Source of the DNA: Dromaius novaehollandiae
Lineage: Eukaryota; Chordata; Aves; Casuariiformes; Dromaiidae
NCBI RefSeq assembly: GCF_036370855.1
Contig: NW_026991398.1
Span: 620,001-684,000 of the forward strand
Length of the DNA stretch: 64,000 nt
Direction of reading: 5' to 3'
In this document: positions 12,284-22,896 of the stretch, one piece after another
How positions within the stretch are numbered: position 1 is the first letter of the stretch
How the letters are laid out: the number at the start of each line of letters is the position of its first letter
Program-made: the position numbers and the translations under genes
The notes under the pieces: model-generated
Told to the model about the DNA's origin: nothing
Databases searched by the model: none
Seen by the model: the letters and a program-made list of their open reading frames with translations, nothing else

Positions 12284-15200
12284 GGCCTGGACTCTGCTTT
12301 CTCCAGCCCTCCTGCTGGGTCAGCGCCTCGCAGGGCGCATCTCATGTCTCAAGGACTTGGCTGGGCTGGCTCCAGTCTGGAAGCATTGCTTGCGACGAGT
12401 CTGCCGCTGTCGTCTCCCCCAGCTCTCGCGGTGGGGTGCAACGAGAACGTCCGTGCTGGGAAAGGTGGTGGCAGCAGGAGCACTCCTGAACCAAGAAGGA
12501 GCCTTAATGCCAGAGCACTTCACAGACGTATTTCCAGCACACGTGTGCAGATGGAAGGAAAATGGTCCTTAGTGGAGGGTGTTGAAGGAGGCTTCCTTGT
12601 GGACTCGAGGACAGACCCTTCCCTGGAGAAGTGTTGCACTGGGAGAAGGTGCCGGAGAAGAGTCTCTTGCCCTTCCAAGCTGGGGGTGATCCCTGCTTCC
12701 CCAGGGCCTGAACCCAGGCCTGGAGAGGACTCTGTCCCACAGGATCACACGAGGCTTTTGGATGGTACTTGAAACACACCAAAAGTTTTCTTGCAGCTGT
12801 TTTGTCGTTAAAGCAGTTTTGTACAAACTGGAAATAAGCTCACTTCTCCTTGTATAAGCCTTCGGTAGCCAGCTCCCCCTCTGTGCCTGTGCCACCAGCC
12901 CTGCTGAGGGTTGTAGCAGGACCACACTAGGTAAGAAGCTCTCCAAAGCCCTCAGCACGGAGCAGGGCTGGCTGCCCTGAGCCAGTGAGGCTGGGGTGGG
13001 AGGCCCCTGGGTGCCCAGCAGCAAGGTTAGTGGTGGTCTTGGTGGTGGGACAGCCATTTGGTGCCCACCAAGGCTGGCTTGCAGAGCAGGAGGTGGGCAG
13101 CAGTGGTGGCTTGGTTGGAGTAATGTCCCTGGGAGCAGAGCAGGGTGGTGGAGGATCCTGAAACCTGCAGTGCAGAAACGACTTGCTTCAGATGGGACAA
13201 AGGCTGTGCCCAGTCCAGCCTCAGTCACACTTCCAGGGGACAAGAGAGGGCCCTTCTTGCAGCAATGGGACGATGGGGGTAGGGAGAAAGAGGCCCTGGG
13301 CTCTGCTGAGACTGCAGCACTTCTCTTCCACAGTGAGGTGGGGATTTGGGGCAGTTTCCTGACTCTGTGCTGCTCCAAGTGTCGCCTGAGCTGAAGAAGC
13401 TACTGAAGGAGGAGTCTTCGTCACGGTGAGTTACCCAGTGGCGCGTGTCCCAAGTGTGGCGAGATCCCCAGCTTTGGAGCAGACATGGGGCACGTGTGCA
13501 GCAGGACCTGCTTCCTGCTCTGGTGGAGCAAGAGATTCCCCAGGCAGAAATTTGCCTGAGTGAAGAGTGTGATTAGGATGTAGGACGAGCTGCTCCTTGT
13601 GCCATGACCATGCTCATCTCACCAGTGAGAGCTGTTACGGTGGAGACGTACCACTGCCGTGCCGGTACCGCAGTAAGCAGAGCCAAGGGCAGGGTGGCTG
13701 CAGGCTCGAGCCTGCCCTGTTGCTGCCCGGGCCCCAGCGGAGGTGGGCTAGAGGGAAGGCCAGGCTGCAGGGGCAGCCGGAGTTGTGAATCTGCTTGTCC
13801 TCCCTGCCTGGAGCTTGGAGGTGGGGTGGAGAGAGCAGAGATGTGTCACTTAAGTCTTCCTTTGGCTGGGCAAGCTGTGACTTGCGTGTGGTTACGTGTG
13901 CTATTACTGTGACCTTATGGTGACTTGGGCCCTCCATGCCTGGCCTCTTCGGTCTACTTAACCTGGCAGCCTTTGACTCATGCCAAAGGCACCCTGAATG
14001 TCCCCACAGTCCCCGGTTAAGTGGGCACCCAGCATGGGTGCCTGGCAAAGCTGGCTGAGAGGAGATGCTGAAAGGCGAGCTGCTGTGACCTAGCCTGGGG
14101 GCTGGCCAGCGGCAGGACAGGCTTTGCGGAAACTCATAGTCCTGCAGCACAGCAAAGGCTCGGAGCCCCCTCCAGCCCCAGCGTTGCAGCTGGGGGCACT
14201 AAAAATGGCCCTGAGATACCTCCCTCTTTGCTACGGTTCAGGCTCACCGGGGATGAAGCACAGCAGCTATCGGTCTCCTCTTCCTCTGCTGAGGGCTGGC
14301 AGAGAAGACAGCTCTGAAAGTTGATACAAGGGCCAATGCCAGCAGCCAGGGCGAGGTTAGAGAACAGAGCAGGTGATTTGGATGGATTTATTGGTCAGAG
14401 CATTTAAAAACAAAAAGAAAAGCAAACAACACTGGACACACAAATACAGACAAGTACAGCTCCTGCCCCTTCTCCCTCCCCAGCCTCCCAGCTCCATGGG
14501 GACCTACTTCATCACAAAAAGCAGGGAAGGAAACGATGTTCACGTGTTGCAACATGCACCGTGGATGCCAAAAGGCCCCAAGGGACCAGGGAAACAGGAC
14601 AAGACTTACTTTAGTTTGTAAGGCAGGTCCCTCTCCCACAGCTGGGGCGAGGGCAGCAGCTCGTTCATGAGTAGACACACAGTCTTAGCAAGTTTTTTTG
14701 GGCTCCCTCGAGTAGCATTATGGACAATGCTATTATCTCTAATACAGATGTTTGGGAACATTCCTGTGCAGGTAGCAAGAGCTGGAGATGTGGATCTCTT
14801 TCCACAAGATAGACTCGACAGCACAGGGCAGGAGATAACTTTTAATTAAAAAGAAGGAAAAGAAAAAGGGGAGGGGAGAGAAAAGAGACAGAGGAAGGTG
14901 ATAGCAGCTACACAGGTTCTCCTGCAGCTCATCTGAGGCTAAACAGGAAACCTCTGCCTTAGGCTGGACTGGTGCGAGGGAAAGCTAGGCTTTCCTTGGA
15001 AACAGAGCCAGACTGTGTGCTTTAAGGAGGGAGCTGGCAGCACAGCGAGGCAGAGGAGGGGTAGGGCTAATGAGAGCAGAGCCAATCATGGGGCCAAGTT
15101 GGCAGCATTAACCAGCAAAATCCTCCTCTTTGGAAACTGGCCCTGCTCTGGCAAAGGTAGCAACACTTTGCCTTTTAACACCCCACCCCCCCCAAGGTGT

Positions 15201-15754
15201 CAGACTTGCTCCTAGAAAAGGAGCTACAGCACTGCCAACACTTGAAGCAAGCACCGTGGCTGTACTTCAGGAGTGAGCTATGAGCAGCTGATGGATGCAC
15301 CGGCAGCTGCTGGGGGGGAACGGCCACGCTCCAGGCTCACAGCCCTCACTCCCCGTTAGAGCTCCAGGGAGCAGAAGAGGTTTGGGCACTGGGGGATGGG
15401 CACCACATGACCGTGAGCTAGTGGTAAATTGGTACCTGCAGGGACTTCCCCAAACCTGGTCCCCTCCCACCTCCGCCAAACTGAACATGCTGCACTTGAA
15501 GCGCTGAAGCCAGAATTAAGCAGCAGTATGACAGACGTCAGGACAGAGGGAGGAAAGGGCCAGACCCCTGCCCTGGCCCCGCACTGACACCCCACCACCT
15601 TTCCTCTTCGCTTTGATCCTGCCGCAACACAACAGCAGCAGGGCAGTTTCGGTTTATGCAAGGAAGGCAGTCTGAAGGAAGCTGCTTGATCAGAGATCCA
15701 GGATGAGATGGTTTTAATATTGCCTTCAGGGGAGGAAAGAGCTCATCAATTTTA
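12284..15754. other. Gap after the CAX gene: no identified gene
   Basis: This 3.5-kb stretch follows the CAX stop. The first few hundred bases may be its 3' UTR, although no AATAAA was found close by. Two exon-like pieces with good splice borders (13333-13425 and 13625-13671) can be joined in frame but match nothing I know. AT-rich, TTTATT-containing sequence near 14382-14390 and 14838-14860 could be the 3' end of a minus-strand transcript. I cannot support a gene here. Confidence 0.5.
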
Positions 15755-16779
15755 AGGTGGGAAAGTGCTTGAGCATCACAATTCACTGTAGTCACTGCAC
15801 ATCTGGGAGAAGTGGTTTTAAAGACCGACTATCTTCTGAAGAAATACTTTGTCTTTGGAAGTTTTCCTTATTTTGCCCATTTGAAAAGCTAATGACTGTG
15901 GCACTGCCACTTGAAAGGGTGCCTCTGAGCACTCCACTGTGGCAAGACCATTTCCTGGTTAGCTGTGTGGATGAAAAAAAGTCCCACATGACCCAAACTG
16001 CTCTCTGCGGCCTCCTGATGGATGTCAGCCCTGGATGTCCCGTGTCAGAGCTCAGGGCAGTGAGCAGTGCGCAGCGTGCAGCACAGAGCCCCGAAGCAGC
16101 GAGGCCTTCAGCAGGAAGAGCTCAGGACTCTCTCCCCCAGCTATAATTCACTAGATTGGAGGAGGGTTAATCGGATGGTTAAGTAAGGGCTAATTGGAGG
16201 ATACTACTGCATTATAAGCAAAGAGTTTCTAGGGTCCTGCCACATGAGAAGAAAAGAGTGTCTGCACCAATTAGGTATATGGGCAGTATTCCCCACGTAG
16301 CCTTAGCTAATAGCAGAGAGAGGCAACTGCTATGTCTCCAGCCTAAAAAAACCTGTGGTTGGACAGATCCCAGGAGTGTTAGCTTCAAGAATCTCCAACA
16401 AGGAACCCTTTCTGAAAGATGACCTCTTGTACTCCAAATACTCTAAGATCCATATGTCTATGTATTTCACAGTCTATGTGGCATATCTGAATGCAGATCC
16501 TGGCAACAGCTTTGGAAGCTCAAGGCCTGAACCTCAGCGCACAGAAGGCAGCAGGCTGCCAGCATCCCTGGCTCTCGCCACCAGGGCAGCCTGGGCCCTG
16601 CGAGCCAACTCACCTCCTCACCTCCAAGGGCTCCCCAGCTCCCCAGACTGGCGGCACTCCCCACGCACACCACTGCTCTCTCCAGACACTTCCTCCCATG
16701 CAGAGCAGCACCAAGACACTGGGGCCACCACCCCTCCCCACCACAGGGCACCCCACCACTGTGACACAACCCAAACTTC

Positions 16780-17720
16780 TCCAATTAGCCATACAAGACT
16801 TGAAGAAAATTACGGGAAGAGACACAGTTCATCAGGGCTTTTTCATTTTAATGATCCCTGTGGTGTATTTGGTGCTGCGTCCATGAACTATAGCTACTGG
16901 AAAGAGATCGAATGAAATGTTCAAGAAGTCAAAGTCAGAAGCAAAGCCCAAAGTTTCTTTGACTGTTAGTGGGTCCCACTGAGGGCCATGAGCAACAAAG
17001 ACTCCTCAGGGGCTGATTCGAGCAGAAATTTGTGATCACCAGCTACAGGCAGGCAAAGGCAATGTGCAGGTGTTTTTAATGCCAAGTCAACCTTGATGTG
17101 TTTGATCAAGTAAAATGGGCAAGGATGGACACCCAGCCCCTGGGAAGGCAGATCCTTTCCTCCCATGTTTCCCAGGGCTCTTCCTGGGGGCAGGCTGCAG
17201 GGGGGGAGCACAATGCCAAGTGCAGGACAATGACATGACACCCCTTGGGTTTCCTTGGTGGCTGAGTGGCCCTCAGGCTTGCCTGTGCCCTTGACTGTCT
17301 CCACCACAGGCTGTCCTACACTGTCCCATGCCTGCTGCTGTGTCCCAGCAGACTGTAAACCTGCTTCCCTGCCTTGCTCCCACTCCGAGATCTCCCTCCC
17401 TTTACTGGTGTCTCTCCATCCTCACTGGCTGTTCCTTGAAACACAGAGCCAGGGGATGATCACAGACTCCTTCTGGGTGATCTCTGGCAGCACAGCACTA
17501 CTCTTTGAGTGACATTCATTCACGTTAATGTCCAGCCTGAACCTCCCAAGTTGCAGTTTGTGGCTGTTTCCCCTTCTCATGCTGTTTCCCACTACCAAGA
17601 GAAGCTCCTGGGAGTCCCACCCTGGGACACACTACTGCAGCTGTGGCCACAGCAGTGTTGAGTCCAGGGGGAAAACGGCTCCCCTTGTCTGCTGGCCAAG
17701 CTCTTCCTAATGCAGCCCAT
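16780..17720 (+). repeat. S segment, copy 1
   Basis: This segment of about 0.9-1.0 kb recurs four times in the window: here, at about 30,640-31,560 (minus), at about 34,920-35,870 (plus) and at about 57,170-58,115 (minus). Shared landmarks are GGTCCCACTGAGGGCCAT, CAGGCAGGCAAAGGCAATG and ACAGACTCCTTCTGGGTGA. Copies 1 and 2 resemble each other most, as do copies 3 and 4. I do not recognise the family. Confidence 0.75.
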
Positions 17721-18208
17721 AGTCATCTGGCCTTATTCACAATGAGCGTACCCCACTGGTTTGTACAGCATTTCTCATGATGCCCAGGCCCTTCTCCTCA
17801 GAGTCACTCCTCAGCCAGCAAGTTGCCATCCTGCCCTGGTGCATGGAGTTATCCTTCCCCAGGTGCAGGACTTGCCCCTTCTCCTTGTAAAACTTCAGGA
17901 GGTTTCTGTTGGCCAAACCCTCAGGTTTCTAAAGGTCCCCCAGACTGAAGCTCTCCTGTGTCAGCTGTTAATATGTGTGTGTGTGTGCAGATGTCTCCCC
18001 TGACTTGTGGTGCCTCTAAGTAGATAACAGCATGAGGGATTGCAGACACCACAGGTAACAAAAAGAGGTCCTAGTTTAATGGAATTGCTGGCTGAAATGG
18101 GAATTACCAGGGCAATAGTCTCAGAAACACCAAATGAGGGTGCAAGCAAACAAAACCAGCGCCCATGGGAAAAGTGTAAACAGAAATGTGCTGTTTTTTC
18201 TGGGAGGG

Positions 18209-18706
18209 TGTGACTGCAAGGCAGGAAAGGGAGGGTCAGATACCAGTATAGAGACACTCAAGGTTCATGAGGGGTTAAACAGAGTATATTTAATGAACTG
18301 GGAACTGTGTGTGGGGGTTGCTGATGGGAGGCTGCTGGACGCACAGGTCGGATGCCCAGGCAGGACTCACTCTGTGTACCCTAAGGGCCCCTTTTCTCTC
18401 CTAGAACTATTTTCCTTATCTCAGCTGTGCTAACCTTGAGCAGCTCCTGGCTGCAAAGCAGCTAGAAATGGTTGACCAAATGGAATATGCGTGTCCAGCC
18501 TTGAGGGGTTTTGATCAGTGTGCAGAGAGCACACGCTGGAGCTGTGATCACGTTCTCTGCCAGTCCCCTGACTCCTCACCAGATCTCCCACAGGTGTTCT
18601 CACTGCACTCCACCCCCTGACTGACAGAGACGTGGTGTTGGTGCCACCAGTGTGTAGGCAAGATCTGGACATGACTTTCAGGCTTAACTGACAGCTAAAG
18701 TGTACA
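18209..18706 (-). repeat. LTR-like unit 1 (about 498 bp, TG...CA)
   Basis: Read on the minus strand the unit starts TGTACACTTTAGC and ends GTCACA. It has an ATTAAA box shortly before the end. It matches 29,681-30,182 along its length and 45,026-45,402 in part. It lies directly downstream of the retroviral integrase frame on the same strand, which is where a 3' LTR would be. No clear polypurine tract precedes it, and the similarity to copy 2 continues past its end, so the LTR reading is tentative. Confidence 0.4.
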
Positions 18707-20196
18707 AGCAGTTAAATTACAGTAAAAATATATAGTAAATTGTAATATACATGCATGCAAAACTAATCCACCCAGAAGACCAGGAGTATAATGTGTTTCC
18801 CCATTGTCCTAAATCTGACAGCCATGATGACAGTCACTGCCAGGGGTTGTCCCACACTGATTCTTTGGATTTTACATCATGTAGTCCCTGGAGTAGGCTC
18901 ATTATCTTCTGGATGTTGGGTTTGATGTACTTACTGCAGGTTTGTTGGTGTCCCAACTGCCATCAGAGTACAGCGTTAGGATGGAGAGCAGCAATGTCGC
19001 GGCTCCACTCAGCATACTCATCAGGTCTCAGTTCTCTGGGAGAGAGTCTCCTGCAGGGAACATGGACTAGGATATTTTCCCCTTTGATTAGTGCTAGGCA
19101 GGTGTCTCCTGGCCCGTCAGCAATGATTTTTCCCACCAACTGTTTGGGTTTACTCGGCTCATGCACCCTCTATACCCAACACCACCTGGATGCTGAGTGG
19201 GCTGCAAGAATCTCCTGCCTGGACAGTGGGGACTGCTATCTGCTCAGATATCAGTTGGGCTGTTGGGTCTCCCTGTGTACATTGCAGGGGTTGGGATCTG
19301 GTGTAGTGGGTTACAATTCTCACCTCCTCAAGGACAGTTCAAGTCAATGACACCTGCAACGATGTCCACCACCCCGGAGAGCTAAACTATTGCAGGGCAC
19401 CAAGCGACCATAATGCTCCTGAGGTATGGTGACCACCAATCCCATACTCACAAGATGGCGGCTCTCCAGTTCCAGGGTCATTTCTTTGTGTGACAATCGC
19501 AGACCCAACCCTGCACTCCCGGGCTTGGCTCGCATGGGGAGGCAGGCTTGGGGGTGCAGCCCTTGCACTCTAAGCACACATGGCTGCTCCATGGATTCTC
19601 CTTGGAAACGAGCATACGGGGTAGAGCCACATGGTGGGTGGTCACTGAGGTAGGTAGCTGGCTGAGGAACATTTTTGCTCCAACCTGTGAAGGTACCAAC
19701 AGAGGACAATTTGTGCAGCTGCTCTTTGAGCAGCCTGTTCATTTGCTCTGTCAGTCCTGCCCTTTGCAGAAGGCAGGGTACGTGATATGTCCAGGCTATT
19801 CCCCGCTCTCCAGCCCGGTTCTGAACATCATTGCCTGTAAAATGAGTGCCCTGATCACTTTGGATTTCCACTGGGGAACCGTATAACCCAATCAAGTCTT
19901 CTAATGCCTTCATGGTGTGAACTTGGGTGTCTGTGGTGCAGGAGCGGGTGTACAACAGACCAGAGCAGGTACCTACAGCAGCCAGGACATATCTGTGCCA
20001 CTGGCTCTCCTGTAAGGGTCCGATATGATCAGTTTGCCACACCTCCCCAGGCTTTTGTCCTCTGCAGATATATCCCTTATTGGTCCACAACCACTGTGGA
20101 GCTAAGTGGGTGCAACAGGGGCAACACTGCCTGGCCTCTGTGCCGCTGGCAGCTCCCCCTCCATACACGCTGCTGGTGGGGGATGTAAATGGGTAA
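18707..20196 (-). mobile_element. Endogenous retrovirus fragment (pol 3' part), minus strand
   Basis: Retroviral pol sequence on the minus strand covers the integrase and its C-terminal tail, then non-coding sequence up to an LTR-like unit. Reverse transcriptase, gag and env are absent. The upper end is cut sharply at about 20,196, where the sequence switches to the CR1 found in segments B and C. This is therefore a 5'-truncated old copy. It is absent at the matching places of segments B (37.6 kb) and C (55.4 kb). Confidence 0.8.
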
Positions 20197-20276
20197 ATCC
20201 ATGTTAAGTGTTCCCAGGCACCATCTCCTTCATGTGCCCAGAACTGTGATCTGGGAGGATTCATTCCATGGCTCAC
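19344..20276 (-). pseudogene. ERV integrase open frame, fused to CR1-derived leader
   Basis: This open frame of 310 codons has no internal stop. Its first roughly 27 codons (20,276 to about 20,196) are translated CR1 flank, not retroviral. Then come a CPCC zinc-site remnant, WQTDHIGPL with the first catalytic Asp, IQSDQGTHFTGNDVQ with the second, and a TEQMN stretch in the position of the catalytic Glu. This is the order of a retroviral DDE integrase core. An additional short frame in the same direction (19,166-18,963) looks like the C-terminal tail. The frame is incomplete and without the rest of pol; it is a relic, although unusually open. Confidence 0.75.
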
Positions 20277-20880
20277 TCCTCACCAAAGTGAGGCTGAACT
20301 GCCTGCAGCTCCCCAGGTTGTCCTTGGGGCCTTTTTGGAAGATGGATTTTTTGCCTTTCTGCAGTCATTGGGACTTTGCCCCATCGCCACAACCTTGCAA
20401 AGATGGTAGCGAGTGGCCTTGCAGTGACAGCAGTCAGCTCTCACAGCATCCTCATATGCAGCCCATCCAACCCCCCTGACTGGTGTAGTTTAAGTTCTCA
20501 CAAGGAATCCCTCACTAATCTCATCCACCACTGGCTGTTTTTCTCCTCTGGAGTCCTGACTCTAGGCACAACAGCCCGGGTGACTTTGCTTGTGGAAACA
20601 GAAGCTAACAAGGGCTTGAGTTCCTCAGACTTATCTGCATTTCCTGCTGCAAGAATCCCTGTCCCATTTAGCAGTGAGGCCGCATTTTCCTTTTTATTCT
20701 TTGATTCTTACGGGAGCAGTAGCAGCTCATCTTCATGGTCTTGACGTCCCCCTGCAAGTGTCAACAGTAGGGTAGATTTTTCTTCCCTAACACCATGCCT
20801 ATGATGTTGGACAATATTTCTAAATTCCTCCTTGGCCTCTCCCTTCTTCCCCGTGCTGTATGCTGCCCTAGTACCCTGCA
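20196..20880 (-). mobile_element. CR1 LINE fragment in segment A, cut by the ERV
   Basis: The block matches about 37,620-38,330 (segment B) and the reverse of about 55,400-54,710 (segment C). The whole corresponds to the 5' part of the reverse-transcriptase region of a CR1 element in minus orientation. The part of CR1 that should continue below 20,196 is missing and replaced by retroviral sequence. Frames contain stops, so it is inactive. Confidence 0.65.
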
Positions 20881-22549
20881 GCTAAGGTGTGAGGTCCCTG
20901 TTTAGTCAAGTTGGTCCCCGAGGTGTCTGCTCATTTTACTGAGTATCAGGATGGCCCATCCTTGTGCTTGGCAGGTCTGTCCTTAAAGACCTGCTGGCTT
21001 TGCTGAGCTCCTGGGCCCTTGAGAGCTGCCTCCCCTGGCATCCCCCACCAGTCCCCTGAACAGGCCAGGAAGTCTGCTGCTCTGAAGTCCAGGGTCTGTA
21101 CTCTGCCACTGTCCTTCCTCAGTCTCCTCAGGATCTGGGACTCCACATTTTCAGGGTCATGGTAGGCAAGGCTCACACTTACATCTCTGATCAGTTCCTC
21201 CCTGTTTCAGATTTCCAGATACAAGAAAGCATCACCCTTATTGGCCCATCTGGCAGCTGTGCAAAGAAGTCATCCTTGATGCTTTCCAGAAACCTCCTGG
21301 CCTGCTTGCACTCTGTGGTTTGCCCTTCCAGTTCATGTCAGGGGGATTAAAGTGCCCCTTACAACAACCAGGGCCTGTGATCAACAGACTTGCTCACACT
21401 GCTTATAGGAGACTGCATCCACCCCCTTACCCTGATTAGGTGGTCTTTAGCTCCCATCATGATGTCACCCTTACTGTGATGCTCACCCACAAGCTCTCAC
21501 CCAAACCCTTGTCCATCCCATGCAAGAGCTCCACACACCCGAGCTGCCCTTTCACATAAAGGACATCGTCCCTCCTCATCTTCCCTGACAGTCTCTCCTG
21601 AAGAGATTGTACCCTACAAGCATCGCCCTCCAGTCCTGTGAGTGATCCCACCATGTCTCAGTCATTCCAAAGATGTTTCAGACCTCTGACAGCTTGTGCA
21701 CTTCCAGCTGTTCCTGTGTGTGCCCCAGGCTGCATGCATTTGCATGTATTTGGGCTACAGAGCTTCAGCTGCGGCAAAGAGTGCAGACTGGTCATGGTGA
21801 AACCTGTTACCAAGAGCCAAAGACACCATGTGTGCAATGGCCCCACTTCAGAGCAGAGCCGTGCTGGCATAGATAGCAGGTGGCAATGTGATGGTGAAAG
21901 AAGGTTCCCACTAAGAGAGCAAACCCTGCAGTGCCCAAGGCCAGGGAGAAACAGAACTGGGCTGTGCAGGAGTGGCAGGAGAGGGGTTTGCTGCCTGAGC
22001 TGATTCACAGTAGTGGGCATCTAGTGCCCTTTGAGATGGCCCAGGAAATTCCCCATCTGGCCCCCACCTGAGGCTCCAAAAGGATGAGTGTCACAGTCAC
22101 TCCAACAGAGCAAGCAGACACTGGCACATGCCTTGGACCATCTCTGTCTCTTCACATGTGTCCAGGTGTTTGTGTGTGGGCAACTGACTCTCATCCTCCA
22201 TCTCCAGCGATTCCACTGGGAGCTTAGACAAGGAGCTCATGGGCAGATCTCTCTGTTGTGCACACTTCAGCTTAGGCAAGGGGAATCTCAGCTCCTGTGT
22301 GTTTGTGGATATAATGGGAGGGATCTGAATCCCACTCCAGCCCAGGGCCTTCTAATGCAACATGAGATGCCCAGAATGACTCATCTGAATCAATAACTGA
22401 ACCATGCATCAATGAATCCCTTCTTATCCCTGTCTAGGTGTCCTGCCTAGTGAAGAGATGGGAAGAGGGGCTGCCAGAGTGGGACACTTCCACCTCTTGC
22501 AAATAACCATCCTCTGATGAGACAAATTGCAATGCTGGAATCAGTCTTC

Positions 22550-22896
22550 CTTCAGTGTTTAGAGAGGGACCATTAGTGATTATTTTAGTTTATTGCAGTG
22601 AACATTTCCCAGGAGGAGGGAGCACAAGGGACAGAGAAATTCAGGCCTTCAGCTGGGCCTCTGCTCCTGAGTGGGGCCAGGCTCCTGGGATGGAGGGAGT
22701 TCATGGCAACCTGGCAGCACTGCCCAGACACAGCTGTGTGCAGGAGCAGCTCCTCTGCGCAGAGCATCAGGGCTGCGGGCACTGCCTGCTGCTGCTGACA
22801 TGAGATGAGAGAAGGCAGAGAGAAGTGCAAGGCAGTGTGGAGCGGGAGGACAGAGGAGAGCTCACTGTGGGAGGAATCTTCACAGCTCTTTCCACG
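22550..22896 (+). other. Candidate 5' untranslated exon of OR-A (donor at 22,897)
   Basis: This block ends in a GTAAGT donor at 22,897. The block and its donor are conserved at the corresponding places of segment B (donor 40,444) and segment C (donor, minus strand, after 52,587). OR genes commonly have one or more untranslated 5' exons spliced to a single coding exon. The acceptor just before the OR-A start codon (25,312) would give an intron of about 2.4 kb. The exon start is not defined. Confidence 0.45.

Larger units (their letters stand above)
15755..18712. repeat. Inverted duplicate IR1, left copy
   Basis: The block matches the reverse complement of about 29,680-32,570 almost continuously, at roughly 95 percent by eye. 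Paired landmarks include 16,355 with 31,976 and 18,672 with 29,721. Similarity fades out below about 15,755. It contains an LTR-like unit at its upper end, a TG dinucleotide tract near 17,971-17,987, and one copy of the recurring S segment. The two copies flank segment A and the retroviral fragment, with an axis near 24.2 kb. Confidence 0.8.

Noticed and set aside
17965-17990. TG-rich tract as Z-DNA regulatory element
   Set aside because: It is an ordinary short dinucleotide microsatellite, also present in the inverted copy with a different length.
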